Source: Ruminococcaceae bacterium AM07-15 (GTDB lineage Bacteria; Bacillota; Clostridia; Oscillospirales; Butyricicoccaceae). Taken from it: a stretch of DNA of 37,205 nucleotides. The position numbers and the translations under genes are program-made. Where the stretch lies: assembly GCA_003477405.1 (NCBI GenBank), contig QUDE01000026.1, forward strand, positions 1 to 37,205, in the 5' to 3' direction. Numbering within the stretch: position 1 is the first letter of the stretch; each line of letters begins with the position of its first letter. The notes under the pieces were generated by a model. The model made no database searches. It was not told the DNA's origin and was given only the letters and a program-made list of their open reading frames with translations. Shown in pieces: positions 1 to 6,502 of this stretch.

Positions 1-53
1 CTATTCGCTCTTCTTTTTTCTATTTGTCACACATCATTGTAACACCTACAGGA
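1..53. repeat. left copy of 53-bp terminal inverted repeat
   Basis: The first 53 bases are the exact reverse complement of the last 53 bases of the window. Identity stops abruptly after ...CTACAGGA. The unit contains the direct repeat GTCACAC / GTAACAC with 13-bp periodicity, which is the sort of spacing seen in protein-binding sites at the ends of mobile elements. No gene lies in it. It sits 26 bp upstream of the ireB promoter. It is either part of a dispersed repeat at which assembly stopped, or one arm of a large inverted pair; the sequence alone cannot tell which. Confidence 0.9.
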
Positions 54-79
54 TGCCAGGATTTCCTCCTGTCTTCGCC

Positions 80-108
80 TTTACATTTGCCCCAAAACTG
101 TGTATAAT
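80..108 (+). promoter_or_regulatory. sigma-A promoter of ireB
   Basis: TTTACA at 80-85 and a perfect TATAAT at 103-108 are separated by exactly 17 bp. Transcription would start near 115, giving a leader of about 45 nt before the TTG start of ireB. Confidence 0.75.
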
Positions 109-158
109 GGGCTATGGGTTTCATTTGGGATACACACCCACAAAAGGAGGGCACCAAC

Positions 159-404
159 TTGTTTGACGGAACACGAAAATTTGCCATCACGGATGACTCT
201 GATAAAGAGATGAAGCGCATCCTCACCGCGGTGTATGACGCTCTCCGGGAAAAGGGTTATAACCCCATCAACCAGATCGTGGGCTACATCCTCTCTGAGG
301 ACCCCACCTATATCACAAACCACAATAATGCCCGCAGCCTGATCCGCCGCATTGACCGGGACGAGCTGCTGCAGGAACTGGTACGCCACTATCTCAACGA
401 TTGA
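159..404 (+). CDS. ireB: IreB family regulatory phosphoprotein (UPF0297, YrzL-like)
   Basis: This 81-residue protein matches the UPF0297/IreB family along its whole length. Recognisable blocks are FDGTRKF near the N-terminus, [19 protein letters not shown] in the middle, and the [18 protein letters not shown] C-terminal helix. In Enterococcus, IreB is a substrate of the Ser/Thr kinase IreK and a negative regulator of cephalosporin resistance; here the role is inferred by family. The start is TTG at 159: AAAGGAGG at 143-150 sits 8 nt upstream and the residue count then fits the family, whereas the earlier in-frame ATG at 114 has no ribosome site. In many Firmicutes ireB lies beside alaS and ruvX; here alaS is 10 kb away on the other strand, so this copy is a single-gene unit. 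Confidence 0.93.
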   Translation: MFDGTRKFAITDDSDKEMKRILTAVYDALREKGYNPINQIVGYILSEDPTYITNHNNARSLIRRIDRDELLQELVRHYLND

Positions 405-424
405 TCCATGATGGGTCTCAGCGA

Positions 425-456
425 GGGCTCCTGTCCGGCCAGGCAGGAGTCCTTTT
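425..456 (+). terminator. intrinsic terminator of ireB
   Basis: GGGCTCCTG (425-433) pairs with CAGGAGTCC (444-452) with one G-T pair across a 10-nt loop, followed by TTTT. It lies 20 nt after the ireB stop. Confidence 0.8.
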
Positions 457-549
457 AACGCCTATCATGCGTTTTCCCGCATAACAATGCACATTGATAA
501 CAAAATACCGCCTTTGCCTTTTGCCAATTTATTGCATTTTGTACCTCCA

Positions 550-632
550 AACCCCTTGGGCCCCAACGGGTTACAAAAAAGTAACAGAATTTTTGTTTAT
601 CTTTTGTAACTATTTTGTTTGACATTTGTTAC
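550..632. promoter_or_regulatory. palindrome and GTTAC/GTAAC half-sites upstream of gene at 669
   Basis: The 264-bp gap after ireB holds no coding sequence but several symmetric elements. AACCCCTTGGG (550-560) and CCCAACGGGTT (562-572) are inverted with one mismatch. GTTAC (570-574) and GTAAC (581-585) form a small inverted pair. A second pair, GTAAC (606-610) and GTTAC (628-632), brackets the -35 box. They could be regulator sites for the unit that begins at 669; no regulator is identified. Confidence 0.4.
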
Positions 633-646
633 TCTTTTGATATAAT
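619..646 (+). promoter_or_regulatory. sigma-A promoter of the 669-1879 operon
   Basis: Perfect TTGACA at 619-624 and perfect TATAAT at 641-646, with a 16-bp spacer. This is the strongest consensus promoter in the window and would start transcription just ahead of the GGAGGT ribosome site at 657-662. Confidence 0.85.
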
Positions 647-668
647 AATTACTGTCGGAGGTAAGCAC

Positions 669-971
669 ATGACGACAAAGAACACAACAGCGCAGTGGCC
701 CCTCACTTATAAGGGCCGCCCTTTGATGAGAAAAGACGACACGATCTACTATGGCAGCATGACGGAAAAATACATCATCATGCTCAAGGTTCTGGAGAGC
801 GCCAAAAACAAGGACTTGCCTGTGGGCACCAAAGTCCGGGTGGAACTCCAGCTCACCGACCCCGACATTTCCGCCACAGATAAGGTCGTAAAATCCACCG
901 AGAAAGACGGGCTCTACAATGCCATGGACATCGCTTCCATCTGGCTGGAACGGGCGCTTCACCAGAAGTAA
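669..971 (+). CDS. small conserved-looking protein of unknown function
   Basis: A 100-residue, soluble, Lys-rich protein that I do not recognise. It has no signal peptide, membrane segment or Cys pair. The N-terminal part (TYKGRPLMRKDDTIYYG) and the middle (KVRVELQLTDPDIS) look like beta strands and the C-terminus (AMDIASIWLERAL) like an amphipathic helix. The ATG at 669 is chosen because GGAGGT lies 6 nt upstream; a frame open from 615 would start inside the promoter. It is transcribed from a near-consensus promoter and followed after 29 nt by a secreted wall hydrolase gene with its own AGGAGGT, so the two are probably cotranscribed. A role with the hydrolase is only a guess from position. 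Confidence 0.75.
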   Translation: MTTKNTTAQWPLTYKGRPLMRKDDTIYYGSMTEKYIIMLKVLESAKNKDLPVGTKVRVELQLTDPDISATDKVVKSTEKDGLYNAMDIASIWLERALHQK

Positions 972-1000
972 TCCGTCTTTTGCAACCATAGGAGGTACAA

Positions 1001-1879
1001 ATGCTTTACGAAGGTATCAAGGTTTTGAAAACGGCTATGACGACTGCGGCCCTGGCCGTGACCGTCATGGCCACCGCCCAGGCCGCAGAAGTCAAGGGCG
1101 GCATTGTGGACACCACCACTTCCCTGAATTTCCGCAGCGCTCCCTCTCAGTCGGCGTCGATAATCGATAGTCTGTACGACGGTTACAGGGTATGTATTCT
1201 CGGCGTTGAAAACGGCTGGGCCAGCATCACTTGCAATGGCAATCCCGGCTATGTGAGCGCCGAATATCTGGATGTTCTGGATGTGATGGATGTGAACGGC
1301 GGCGGCGCCAAAGTCACCGCTTCTTCCCTGAATGTCCGCTCCTATCCCTCCACCAGCAGCACCGTGCTCACCCAGATTCCTCAGGGCGCTGTGGCCACCA
1401 TCGACGGTGTCAACCGCGGCTGGTACCGGGTCACTTACAACGGTGTGCAGGGCTACATCAGCCCCGATTATGTGGACGTGGTTCCTGTAACCCAGACTCC
1501 TCAGTCCACCGTCACATCTGTGACCAGCAGCGTTGTGGATTATGCCAAGCAGTTCATCGGCACCCCTTATGTTTACGGCGGTTCCTCCCCCAGCGGCTTT
1601 GACTGCTCCGGCTATACCAGCTATGTGTACAAGCAGTTCGGCATCACCCTTCCCCGCACCTCTTCGGCTCAGTACAATTATGTGGCCAAAGTCAGCCGCA
1701 ATGAACTGAAGCCCGGCGATCTGGTGTTCTTCGGAAGCGGCAGCGTCAGCCATGTGGGAATGTACATAGGCAACAACCAGTTCATCCATTCCCCCTCCAG
1801 CGGCAAGACTGTGTGCATCGAATCCATGAGCAGCAGCTATTACACCAGAAACTACATCGGCGCTGGCCGTGTGTTCTAA
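1001..1879 (+). CDS. secreted NlpC/P60 endopeptidase with two SH3b domains
   Basis: The 292-residue product has a signal peptide (about residues 1-29, ending AQAAE), two bacterial SH3 domains (about 31-92 and 103-162, each with a SLNxRS-type strand and a GYxS/xxY ending) and a C-terminal NlpC/P60 domain (about 173-292). The catalytic Cys is in FDCSGY (C202), the His in SHVGMY (H251), and H263 is the likely third polar residue. Family members cleave the gamma-D-Glu-diaminopimelate or related bond of peptidoglycan stem peptides, with SH3b domains binding the wall. GGAGGT at 991-996 fixes the ATG at 1001. It is the second gene of a two-gene unit ended by the strong terminator at 1907. Confidence 0.92.
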   Translation: MLYEGIKVLKTAMTTAALAVTVMATAQAAEVKGGIVDTTTSLNFRSAPSQSASIIDSLYDGYRVCILGVENGWASITCNGNPGYVSAEYLDVLDVMDVNGGGAKVTASSLNVRSYPSTSSTVLTQIPQGAVATIDGVNRGWYRVTYNGVQGYISPDYVDVVPVTQTPQSTVTSVTSSVVDYAKQFIGTPYVYGGSSPSGFDCSGYTSYVYKQFGITLPRTSSAQYNYVAKVSRNELKPGDLVFFGSGSVSHVGMYIGNNQFIHSPSSGKTVCIESMSSSYYTRNYIGAGRVF

Positions 1880-1906
1880 CAATTAAAAATCTGATACCTT
1901 TTAAAA

Positions 1907-1936
1907 GGGCGCCGGGAAACCGGCGCCTTTTCTTTC
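1907..1936 (+). terminator. terminator of NlpC/P60 gene
   Basis: Perfect 8-bp GC stem GGCGCCGG (1908-1915) / CCGGCGCC (1920-1927) closed by a GAAA tetraloop and followed by TTTTCTTT. Confidence 0.92.
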
Positions 1937-1979
1937 TATCTGTTTCTTTTTTTATTCCACCTACGAAGGGAGTGTTCCT

Positions 1980-2936
1980 ATGTCCCAAAAACAAAAGGCT
2001 TTGCTCTGTCTGCTGGCCGCCAATGTAATTTTTGGCTTCAGCTTTCTTTTTTCCAAAATCGCCTTTTCCCAAACCAGCCCCATGATTGCCCTGTCCATCC
2101 GTTTTCTGTTGGCCTTTGCTCTTTTGAATGTGCTGGTTTTGTGTAAAGTGGTGCGCCTGCGCATCGGCGGACGGGATATCCGCAAACTGATCCTGGTCAG
2201 TCTGCTGGAGCCCACTTTGTATTTTATCTGCGAAAGCTATGGTATCAAATGGACTTCCGCCTCCTTTTCCGGGGCGGTGATCGCTCTCATCCCAGTGGCG
2301 GCCATGGCTTTGGGCGCCATCTTTCTCAAAGAAAAACCCACTCTGCTGCAAACCCTTTCCATGCTCTGCTCCATTGCCGGCGTGGTCCTGATATCGGTAT
2401 GGGGGCAGCAGGGCGGCACCGTCACACTGCCTGGTTTTCTCCTGCTGATCGGTGCTGTCATCAGTAGCGCCTGCTATACCTTGCTCACCCGGAAGTACTC
2501 TCAGGATTTCACCGCCTTTGACCGGACCTATGTGACCTTTGCAGTGTCCTCCTGTTCCTTCGTGCTGCTGGCCATTGTGGAAAACCGGGGTGAGCTTTTC
2601 CATCGCACAGCCCAGGCCCTGTCTTCCCTCTCTTTCTGGGGAGCCATTCTGTATTTGTCGGTGATCTCTTCGGTGGTAGCCTTCCTGATGATCAACTACG
2701 CCCTGACCCACATCAGCGTCACCATCACCGCTTCTTTCAACAATCTCATCACCGTCGTATCGGTGCTGGCCGGCGTGCTGCTGCTCCATGAACCCTTTTC
2801 CATATTGCAGGTCATTGCCGTTGCTTTGATTTTGCTGGGCGTCTACGGGGTCAACAAGCTGGGGGCCCGGCCCGACGCTCCCCAACAGGAACAAATGCAC
2901 AGTCCTTCCACCCTTGAGCAGGAAAGCGATTCGTGA
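1980..2936 (+). CDS. EamA/DMT-family transporter
   Basis: A 318-residue integral membrane protein with about ten hydrophobic helices arranged as two EamA repeats (roughly residues 8-140 and 153-290) and a short hydrophilic tail (EQMHSPSTLEQESDS). The first helix carries the ANVIFGFSFLFSK pattern typical of drug/metabolite transporters. The substrate cannot be read from sequence; amino acids or metabolites are usual for this family. The ATG at 1980 has GGGAG about 10 nt upstream. Only about 45 bp separate it from the preceding terminator and no clear promoter is visible there, so some read-through may supply it. A DtxR-type regulator gene follows after 42 nt. Confidence 0.85.
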   Translation: MSQKQKALLCLLAANVIFGFSFLFSKIAFSQTSPMIALSIRFLLAFALLNVLVLCKVVRLRIGGRDIRKLILVSLLEPTLYFICESYGIKWTSASFSGAVIALIPVAAMALGAIFLKEKPTLLQTLSMLCSIAGVVLISVWGQQGGTVTLPGFLLLIGAVISSACYTLLTRKYSQDFTAFDRTYVTFAVSSCSFVLLAIVENRGELFHRTAQALSSLSFWGAILYLSVISSVVAFLMINYALTHISVTITASFNNLITVVSVLAGVLLLHEPFSILQVIAVALILLGVYGVNKLGARPDAPQQEQMHSPSTLEQESDS

Positions 2937-2942
2937 TACAAT
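2914..2942 (+). promoter_or_regulatory. possible promoter of the DtxR-type gene
   Basis: TTGAGC at 2914-2919 and TACAAT at 2937-2942 have a 17-bp spacer and lie across the end of the transporter gene. They would let the regulator be expressed alone. Confidence 0.4.
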
Positions 2943-2978
2943 AAAATTTGCCAATCCATTTCCCAAGGAGGTCATCAA

Positions 2979-3350
2979 GTGAAAATACTGGAATCTGGTG
3001 AAAACTATCTGGAAACCATCCTGATGCTGAAAGAAAGCAAAGGATCGGTCCGTTCTATTGATATCGTCCGGCAAATGAATTTCTCCAAGCCCAGCGTCAG
3101 CCGGGCCATGAGTCTTCTGCGGGAAAACGGATATATCACCATGGACAAAGAAGGCTGGATCCAGCTGACGGAAAGCGGCATGGAAGTAGCCTCCCGCATT
3201 TATGAACGCCACCGGTTGCTCACCAAATGGCTCACGGCCTTGGGTGTGTCCCCTGAGGTGGCCGCCGAAGATGCCTGCCGCATGGAACACGATATCAGTA
3301 ACGAAACTTTTGAAAAACTGAAAGCCCACATTGAAAAAGCCGGCTTCTAA
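2979..3350 (+). CDS. DtxR/MntR-family metal-dependent transcriptional regulator
   Basis: A 123-residue protein with an N-terminal winged helix-turn-helix (about 5-65, with SIDIVRQMNFSKPSVSRAMSLL as the helix-turn-helix) and a dimerisation/metal domain (about 66-120). The segment with Cys100, Glu103 and His104 matches the ACRWEH primary metal site of Corynebacterium DtxR, so an Fe(II)-type sensor is more likely than Mn. His78 is present, but the usual Glu five residues later is Thr, and the residue equivalent to DtxR Met10 is Asn9. There is no C-terminal SH3-like domain, as in short MntR-type proteins. The start is GTG at 2979 with AAGGAGGT at 2965-2972. It may govern the neighbouring transporter or the operon at 4209. 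Confidence 0.85.
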   Translation: MKILESGENYLETILMLKESKGSVRSIDIVRQMNFSKPSVSRAMSLLRENGYITMDKEGWIQLTESGMEVASRIYERHRLLTKWLTALGVSPEVAAEDACRMEHDISNETFEKLKAHIEKAGF

Positions 3351-3386
3351 AATGCCCTTTCCACTCTACGGCCTTTCACTACAAAA

Positions 3387-3415
3387 GACCCCAAGAAATG
3401 CTCTTGGGGTCTTTT
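3387..3415. terminator. bidirectional terminator between DtxR-type gene and nitroreductase
   Basis: Perfect 10-bp stem GACCCCAAGA (3387-3396) / TCTTGGGGTC (3402-3411) flanked by AAAA and TTTT, placed between two convergent genes so that it can serve both strands. Confidence 0.92.
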
Positions 3416-3430
3416 CTTTGTTACAAAACC

Positions 3431-3952
3431 TTATTTATTTTTCGTTTCCCAGGCATCATACCGTACGATATCCTCCATGGGTTTGCGGCTGCGCACCCGG
3501 CCTTCCTCGGCAGGATAGCCAAAGGGAGATACCGCCACCACCTGGAACCCGGCGGGAATTTTCAGCAGCTTTGCCACATCGGGAGCGGAAAAAGCCCCCA
3601 GCCAACAACTGCCGATGCCCAGTTCAGCCGCCTGCAGCTGCATATAGGACAGAGCGATGGAACAATCAATGGTGCGGGCCGGCTGTCCGCAGGCCATATC
3701 CCGCACTTCATCGGCACAGAGAACCATCACCACAGGAGCCTGCTCCACAAAGGCCTGATTCCGGCAGGCCGCCACCAGTTCATGGCGCAGAGCCGGATCG
3801 GTGACCACCACAAACTTCCACGCCTGCTGGTTTGTAGCCGAAGGTGCCAATCTTCCGGCTTCCAGAATCTTTTCCAGCTTCTCTTGCTCGATGGGCTTAT
3901 CCTGATAGGCCCGAATGCTCTTCCGCTGCAAAATGGCTTCCATAACGCTCAT
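3431..3952 (-). CDS. nitroreductase family protein
   Basis: A 173-residue FMN-binding nitroreductase-fold protein. Signatures are MEAILQRKSIRAYQ at the N-terminus (the R-S-x-R FMN phosphate motif), the APSATNQQAW block, and GIGSCWLGAF near the C-terminal FMN site. Enzymes of this family reduce nitro compounds, quinones or flavins with NAD(P)H; the substrate is not predictable. The ATG at 3950-3952 is preferred because AAAGG lies 9 nt ahead of it; the ATG three codons upstream would abut the ribosome site. Its promoter faces away from the DUF3793 operon, so both share a 256-bp divergent region. A leader hairpin GCGGCC/GGCCGC (3982-3996) lies before the gene. Confidence 0.88.
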   Translation of the reverse strand: MSVMEAILQRKSIRAYQDKPIEQEKLEKILEAGRLAPSATNQQAWKFVVVTDPALRHELVAACRNQAFVEQAPVVMVLCADEVRDMACGQPARTIDCSIALSYMQLQAAELGIGSCWLGAFSAPDVAKLLKIPAGFQVVAVSPFGYPAEEGRVRSRKPMEDIVRYDAWETKNK

Positions 3953-4020
3953 GAGGATCATCCTTTCTCTTCTCCACCTTTGCGGCCAGAGGCCGCTATG
4001 TGATCTTTTTATCTGATGCT

Positions 4021-4049
4021 ATTGTAGCATGTCCCTCCTCTCCGGGCAA
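4021..4049 (-). promoter_or_regulatory. sigma-A promoter of nitroreductase gene
   Basis: On the minus strand, TTGCCC (4044-4049) and TACAAT (4021-4026) with a 17-bp spacer and a TGC extended -10. Confidence 0.6.
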
Positions 4050-4080
4050 CCAACTTGCTTTGAAAAAATCCAAATTCCTC

Positions 4081-4109
4081 TTGACTTTGCCTCTATGGCA
4101 TGCTATCAT
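4081..4109 (+). promoter_or_regulatory. sigma-A promoter of DUF3793-flavodoxin-DtxR-like operon
   Basis: TTGACT at 4081-4086 and TATCAT at 4104-4109, spacer exactly 17 bp, with a TGC extended -10. The predicted start (about 4116) falls at the edge of the first palindromic operator. Confidence 0.75.
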
Positions 4110-4116
4110 GTACCCG

Positions 4117-4136
4117 TGGTTAGCGTTAGCTAACTC
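4117..4136. promoter_or_regulatory. palindromic operator 1, DtxR-box-like
   Basis: GTTAGC (4119-4124) and GCTAAC (4129-4134) are a perfect inverted pair around GTTA. The site lies immediately downstream of the -10 box, where a bound repressor would block initiation. It shares 16 of 20 bases with operator 2. The GGTTAG/CTAAC halves resemble the known DtxR/IdeR box (TTAGGTTAGSCTAACCTAA), but the spacer is longer. Confidence 0.7.
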
Positions 4137-4146
4137 GTAAATAAGC

Positions 4147-4170
4147 GGGAGTTTTCTCCCTTTGTTTTTT
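4147..4170 (+). terminator. terminator-like hairpin in operon leader
   Basis: GGGAG (4147-4151) and CTCCC (4156-4160) with a TTTT loop, followed by TTTGTTTTTT. The stem is short but the U-tract is long, so it could act as a leaky attenuator in the leader between the two operators. Confidence 0.5.
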
Positions 4171-4176
4171 GAACCA

Positions 4177-4196
4177 TGGTTAGCATTAACTAACCA
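4177..4196. promoter_or_regulatory. palindromic operator 2, overlaps ribosome-site region
   Basis: TGGTTAG (4177-4183) and CTAACCA (4190-4196) form a perfect 7-bp inverted pair around CATTAA. It ends just ahead of the AGGAGGT ribosome site (4198-4204) and starts exactly 60 bp after operator 1, in the same orientation. Bound protein could act as a roadblock; the RNA could also fold next to the ribosome site. Confidence 0.65.
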
Positions 4197-4208
4197 CAGG
4201 AGGTATTC

Positions 4209-4769
4209 ATGGAACGAACCTTGGATCGGCTGCTGGCCCGTCACTGTGCGCCGGCCCTTTTAGGGGTCAAGCCTGCCAATCTGGTCAGTCTGCCCCTGGA
4301 GGAATACCGGCTGCTGGCTCCTCAGATCGCCTGGTACAGCCATGTACTTCGACAGCGGGGATTGCGGTTTCTCACCTTGGACCGCCGGTGCAAAACGGTA
4401 CTGCTTCTGATCTATTCCCCTGCGGAGCTCAAGCGGCATCTGGAGCAGGAGTCTTGCCGTCAGATGTTGTCTCAGGCGGGCTATCCATCGGGAGGACTCA
4501 GCGAAAAATTGCTTTTCCTCCAGTCCAGGCTGGCCGAAAACCAGGACTTTCCCCATGAGATCGGCCTGTTTCTGGGGTATCCCCCCAGAGATGTGCTGGC
4601 CTTTCAGCAAAACCAGGGACGATGCTGCAAGCTGTGCGGCTATTGGAAGGTGTATTCCGGTCTGTGCCGTGCCCGGCTTTTGTTCCGCCGCTACGACTCC
4701 TGCCGGGACTATCTCTGCTCCCGGGTAGCCCGTGGAGAGACCATTCCTCAGGTTCTTGCATGTGCTTGA
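4209..4769 (+). CDS. DUF3793 family protein
   Basis: A 186-residue soluble protein of the DUF3793 family. The N-terminus has LARHCAPALLGVKPANLVSL, the middle GLFLGYPPRDV and the C-terminal third is Cys-rich (CCKLCGYWKVYSGLC, then YDSCRDYLC), suggesting metal or cluster binding. To my knowledge no biochemical function is established; homologues in Clostridia are often found with flavodoxin and ferrous-iron transport or DtxR genes. Here it leads a three-gene unit with flavodoxin 36 nt downstream. AGGAGGT sits 4 nt before the ATG at 4209. No feoA or feoB is present in the window. Confidence 0.85.
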   Translation: MERTLDRLLARHCAPALLGVKPANLVSLPLEEYRLLAPQIAWYSHVLRQRGLRFLTLDRRCKTVLLLIYSPAELKRHLEQESCRQMLSQAGYPSGGLSEKLLFLQSRLAENQDFPHEIGLFLGYPPRDVLAFQQNQGRCCKLCGYWKVYSGLCRARLLFRRYDSCRDYLCSRVARGETIPQVLACA

Positions 4770-4805
4770 TCGTATCCCATCTATCATATAGGAGGCAATA
4801 TACCT

Positions 4806-5231
4806 ATGAAAAAAGTCGCTGTGATCTATTGGTCCCAAACAGGCAACACCCAGCAAATGGCCCAGCTGATCGCCCAGGGCGCATTGGAAGGAGGAGCTCA
4901 GGTGGAATGTATGCCCGTGTCCTCCCTCACACCGGAGCAGGCTCTGGAATATGACGGGCTGGCTCTGGGTTGCCCGGCCATGGGCGCGGAAGTGCTGGAA
5001 GAAGCCGAATTCGATCCCTTCTTCACCCAGTTGGAAGGTCATCTGCAAGGGCGTACTCTGGCTATCTTCGGCTCGTATGGCTGGGGTGACGGAGAGTGGA
5101 TGCGCTCCTGGCAGGACCGGTGTGCCGCGGTCGGGGCCTCTCTCGTCGGCGGTGAGGGTCTGGCTGTCTGCGGCGCTCCTGCTGGTGAAGACGAAGCTCG
5201 CTGCATTGCTTTGGGCAAAGCCCTGGCCTGA
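4806..5231 (+). CDS. flavodoxin
   Basis: A 141-residue single-domain flavodoxin. The FMN phosphate loop is SQTGNT (residues 10-15), followed by the GCPAMG and GSYGWGDGEW isoalloxazine-contacting loops around residues 60 and 90. It carries electrons at low potential and commonly replaces ferredoxin when iron is scarce, which fits a promoter with DtxR-box-like operators. AGGAGG lies about 8 nt ahead of the ATG at 4806. It is the middle gene of the DUF3793-flavodoxin-DtxR-like unit. Confidence 0.92.
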   Translation: MKKVAVIYWSQTGNTQQMAQLIAQGALEGGAQVECMPVSSLTPEQALEYDGLALGCPAMGAEVLEEAEFDPFFTQLEGHLQGRTLAIFGSYGWGDGEWMRSWQDRCAAVGASLVGGEGLAVCGAPAGEDEARCIALGKALA

Positions 5232-5270
5232 TTGTTTTTTCTTGATCCTTTGATGTGATCTTTCTGTTTA

Positions 5271-5308
5271 GCGGGGTTGATCTCCGCCGGTGGGGGCCGG
5301 AAGGCCCC
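5271..5308 (+). other. two tandem hairpins between flavodoxin and DtxR-like genes
   Basis: In the 109-nt gap, GCGGGG/CTCCGC (5271-5287, one G-T pair) is followed by GGGGCC/GGCCCC with a GGAA tetraloop (5293-5308). There is no U-tract, so simple termination is unlikely; they may protect the upstream mRNA or tune expression of the last gene. Confidence 0.45.
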
Positions 5309-5340
5309 TGCCGTCCTCCTTCTGAAAAAGGTGAATCTTT

Positions 5341-5724
5341 ATGCTTTCATCCACTGTCATTCGTTATTTGCTCACGATTTATCGGCTGAGCCCGGATAAC
5401 CGCCCCATCCCTTCGGTTTTCATTTCCCGCCAGCTGAATGTGACCCGCTCCAGCGTAGCCAAAACCCTTTCCCAGCTTACGGAAGAAAATTTGGTGGAAA
5501 AAGCCCACTATGGGAAGGCTCGCCTGTCCCCTTTGGGCCGGCGATTGGCCCTCCAATATCAAAGAGAACAACAGACTTTCCATCGTCTGTTTGTCCAACT
5601 GGGCCTTTCGCCTCGATCGGCGGAACAGGAGGCTATGACTGTGGTTTCCGCCCTTTCTCTTGAAGGGAAACAGGCTCTGACCACTCTTCTGCCCCATCCT
5701 ATGCCTCTGGCCTCAGGAAACTGA
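5341..5724 (+). CDS. DtxR-like winged-helix regulator lacking metal ligands
   Basis: A 127-residue protein with an N-terminal winged helix-turn-helix (about 5-62; VFISRQLNVTRSSVAKTLSQL is the helix-turn-helix) that matches the DtxR/MntR layout, then a helical region ending LGLSPRSAEQEAMTVVSALS. Aligned with the regulator at 2979, the positions of its Cys-x2-Glu-His site are occupied by Met-x2-Val-Ser, and the His of the helix before it is Glu or shifted. The DNA-binding half is intact while the metal site appears lost. It is the last gene of the operon with operators at 4117 and 4177, so autoregulation or modulation of the partner regulator is possible. AAGGTG precedes the ATG. Confidence 0.8.
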   Translation: MLSSTVIRYLLTIYRLSPDNRPIPSVFISRQLNVTRSSVAKTLSQLTEENLVEKAHYGKARLSPLGRRLALQYQREQQTFHRLFVQLGLSPRSAEQEAMTVVSALSLEGKQALTTLLPHPMPLASGN

Positions 5725-5871
5725 GTGATGTTCTCCTTCTTCGCTTCCAAAATAACCGAAACGGGTGGTATCAAGCCCCTGGTTTCATGCCATCCGTTTC
5801 CGCTATTTTCCCTGGACTGCCCTCCAGGATGGGCGGAGATCCTTCTGTACTCTTATCCTCATCATCTCACA

Positions 5872-5909
5872 CAGCAAAAAAGCCGCCTGTATGGGCGGCT
5901 TTTTTGCTG
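5872..5909. terminator. strong bidirectional terminator
   Basis: Perfect 16-bp stem: CAGCAAAAAAGCCGCC (5872-5887) pairs with 5894-5909 across a 6-nt loop, with A6 and T6 runs inside the stem. It lies between the convergent DtxR-like gene and the end of the 14-gene leftward array and can stop both. The 150 bp before it (5725-5871) hold nothing else that I can support. Confidence 0.95.
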
Positions 5910-5914
5910 TTTAT

Positions 5915-6502
5915 TTATATTTCTTCCAACACTCGCTCCAGCAGAGACGCGCCGCCTAAGATGTTGATCATCTCCAGAAGGGCTCCGGCCGTCATATTTT
6001 CCGGCAAATCCAGCTTTTTCAGCAGCAAACGGCGCTTCTCTTTGCTGTCCGGTCCGCCGGACAGGCCCAGGGCATAAAGGTCCGCTTTGGTTACCGGCTT
6101 TTCTTCCCTGGTTTTCTTCTCACCGTTCATGGCCACGCCGCTGCGGCGCACCGCCTGAATGATCTCCTCTTCGGTGACCCCTTCCACCCCCAGCTTTCCC
6201 TCCCGGGAAGGATGGGCCTTCCGCTTCTCTTTCCCCAAACGGTCGGGGATGTAGGCATGGTACACCTTTCCCTCTGCCGCTATGTTTTTCAGATAGCCAC
6301 GGATGAGAAACCCGGCATGATCCGGGTCGGTGAGCACCAGAATTCCCCTCGTCTGCGCCAGACGGCGGATGAGAGCAGCCTTTTCCTTGTCTTTGAAAAT
6401 GCCAAACCCTGCGGTCTCCAGCACTACGGTATCAAAGATCTGTTTGATCTTATTCTTGTCGTAACGGCCTTCCACAATAATGACCGGTTCAATGGAGATC
6501 AC
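5915..6502 (-). CDS. rnmV: toprim-domain protein, ribonuclease M5-like (DUF4093)
   Basis: A 195-residue protein with an N-terminal toprim domain (about 1-90) containing VEGRYD (catalytic Glu11) and the DPDHAG motif (Asp59, Asp61), followed by a GVEGVTEEEI block and a C-terminal region (GLSGGPDSKEKRRLLLKKLDLP) typical of RNase M5 and its DUF4093 part. RNase M5 trims 5S rRNA precursors in low-GC Gram-positives. The gene overlaps holA by 4 nt (ATGA) and ends the long leftward array just before the strong terminator. Clostridial DUF4093 proteins are related to, but not all proven as, RNase M5. Confidence 0.82.
   Translation of the reverse strand: MISIEPVIIVEGRYDKNKIKQIFDTVVLETAGFGIFKDKEKAALIRRLAQTRGILVLTDPDHAGFLIRGYLKNIAAEGKVYHAYIPDRLGKEKRKAHPSREGKLGVEGVTEEEIIQAVRRSGVAMNGEKKTREEKPVTKADLYALGLSGGPDSKEKRRLLLKKLDLPENMTAGALLEMINILGGASLLERVLEEI

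Noticed and set aside
1782..3329. 515-codon minus-strand frame opposite the EamA transporter and DtxR-type gene
   Set aside because: It is low-complexity, Gln/His/Gly-rich and antisense to two clear genes with good ribosome sites.
4117..4196. Two palindromes as a CRISPR or MITE fragment
   Set aside because: Only two short units, 60 bp apart, placed exactly at a promoter start and a ribosome site, fit operators better.
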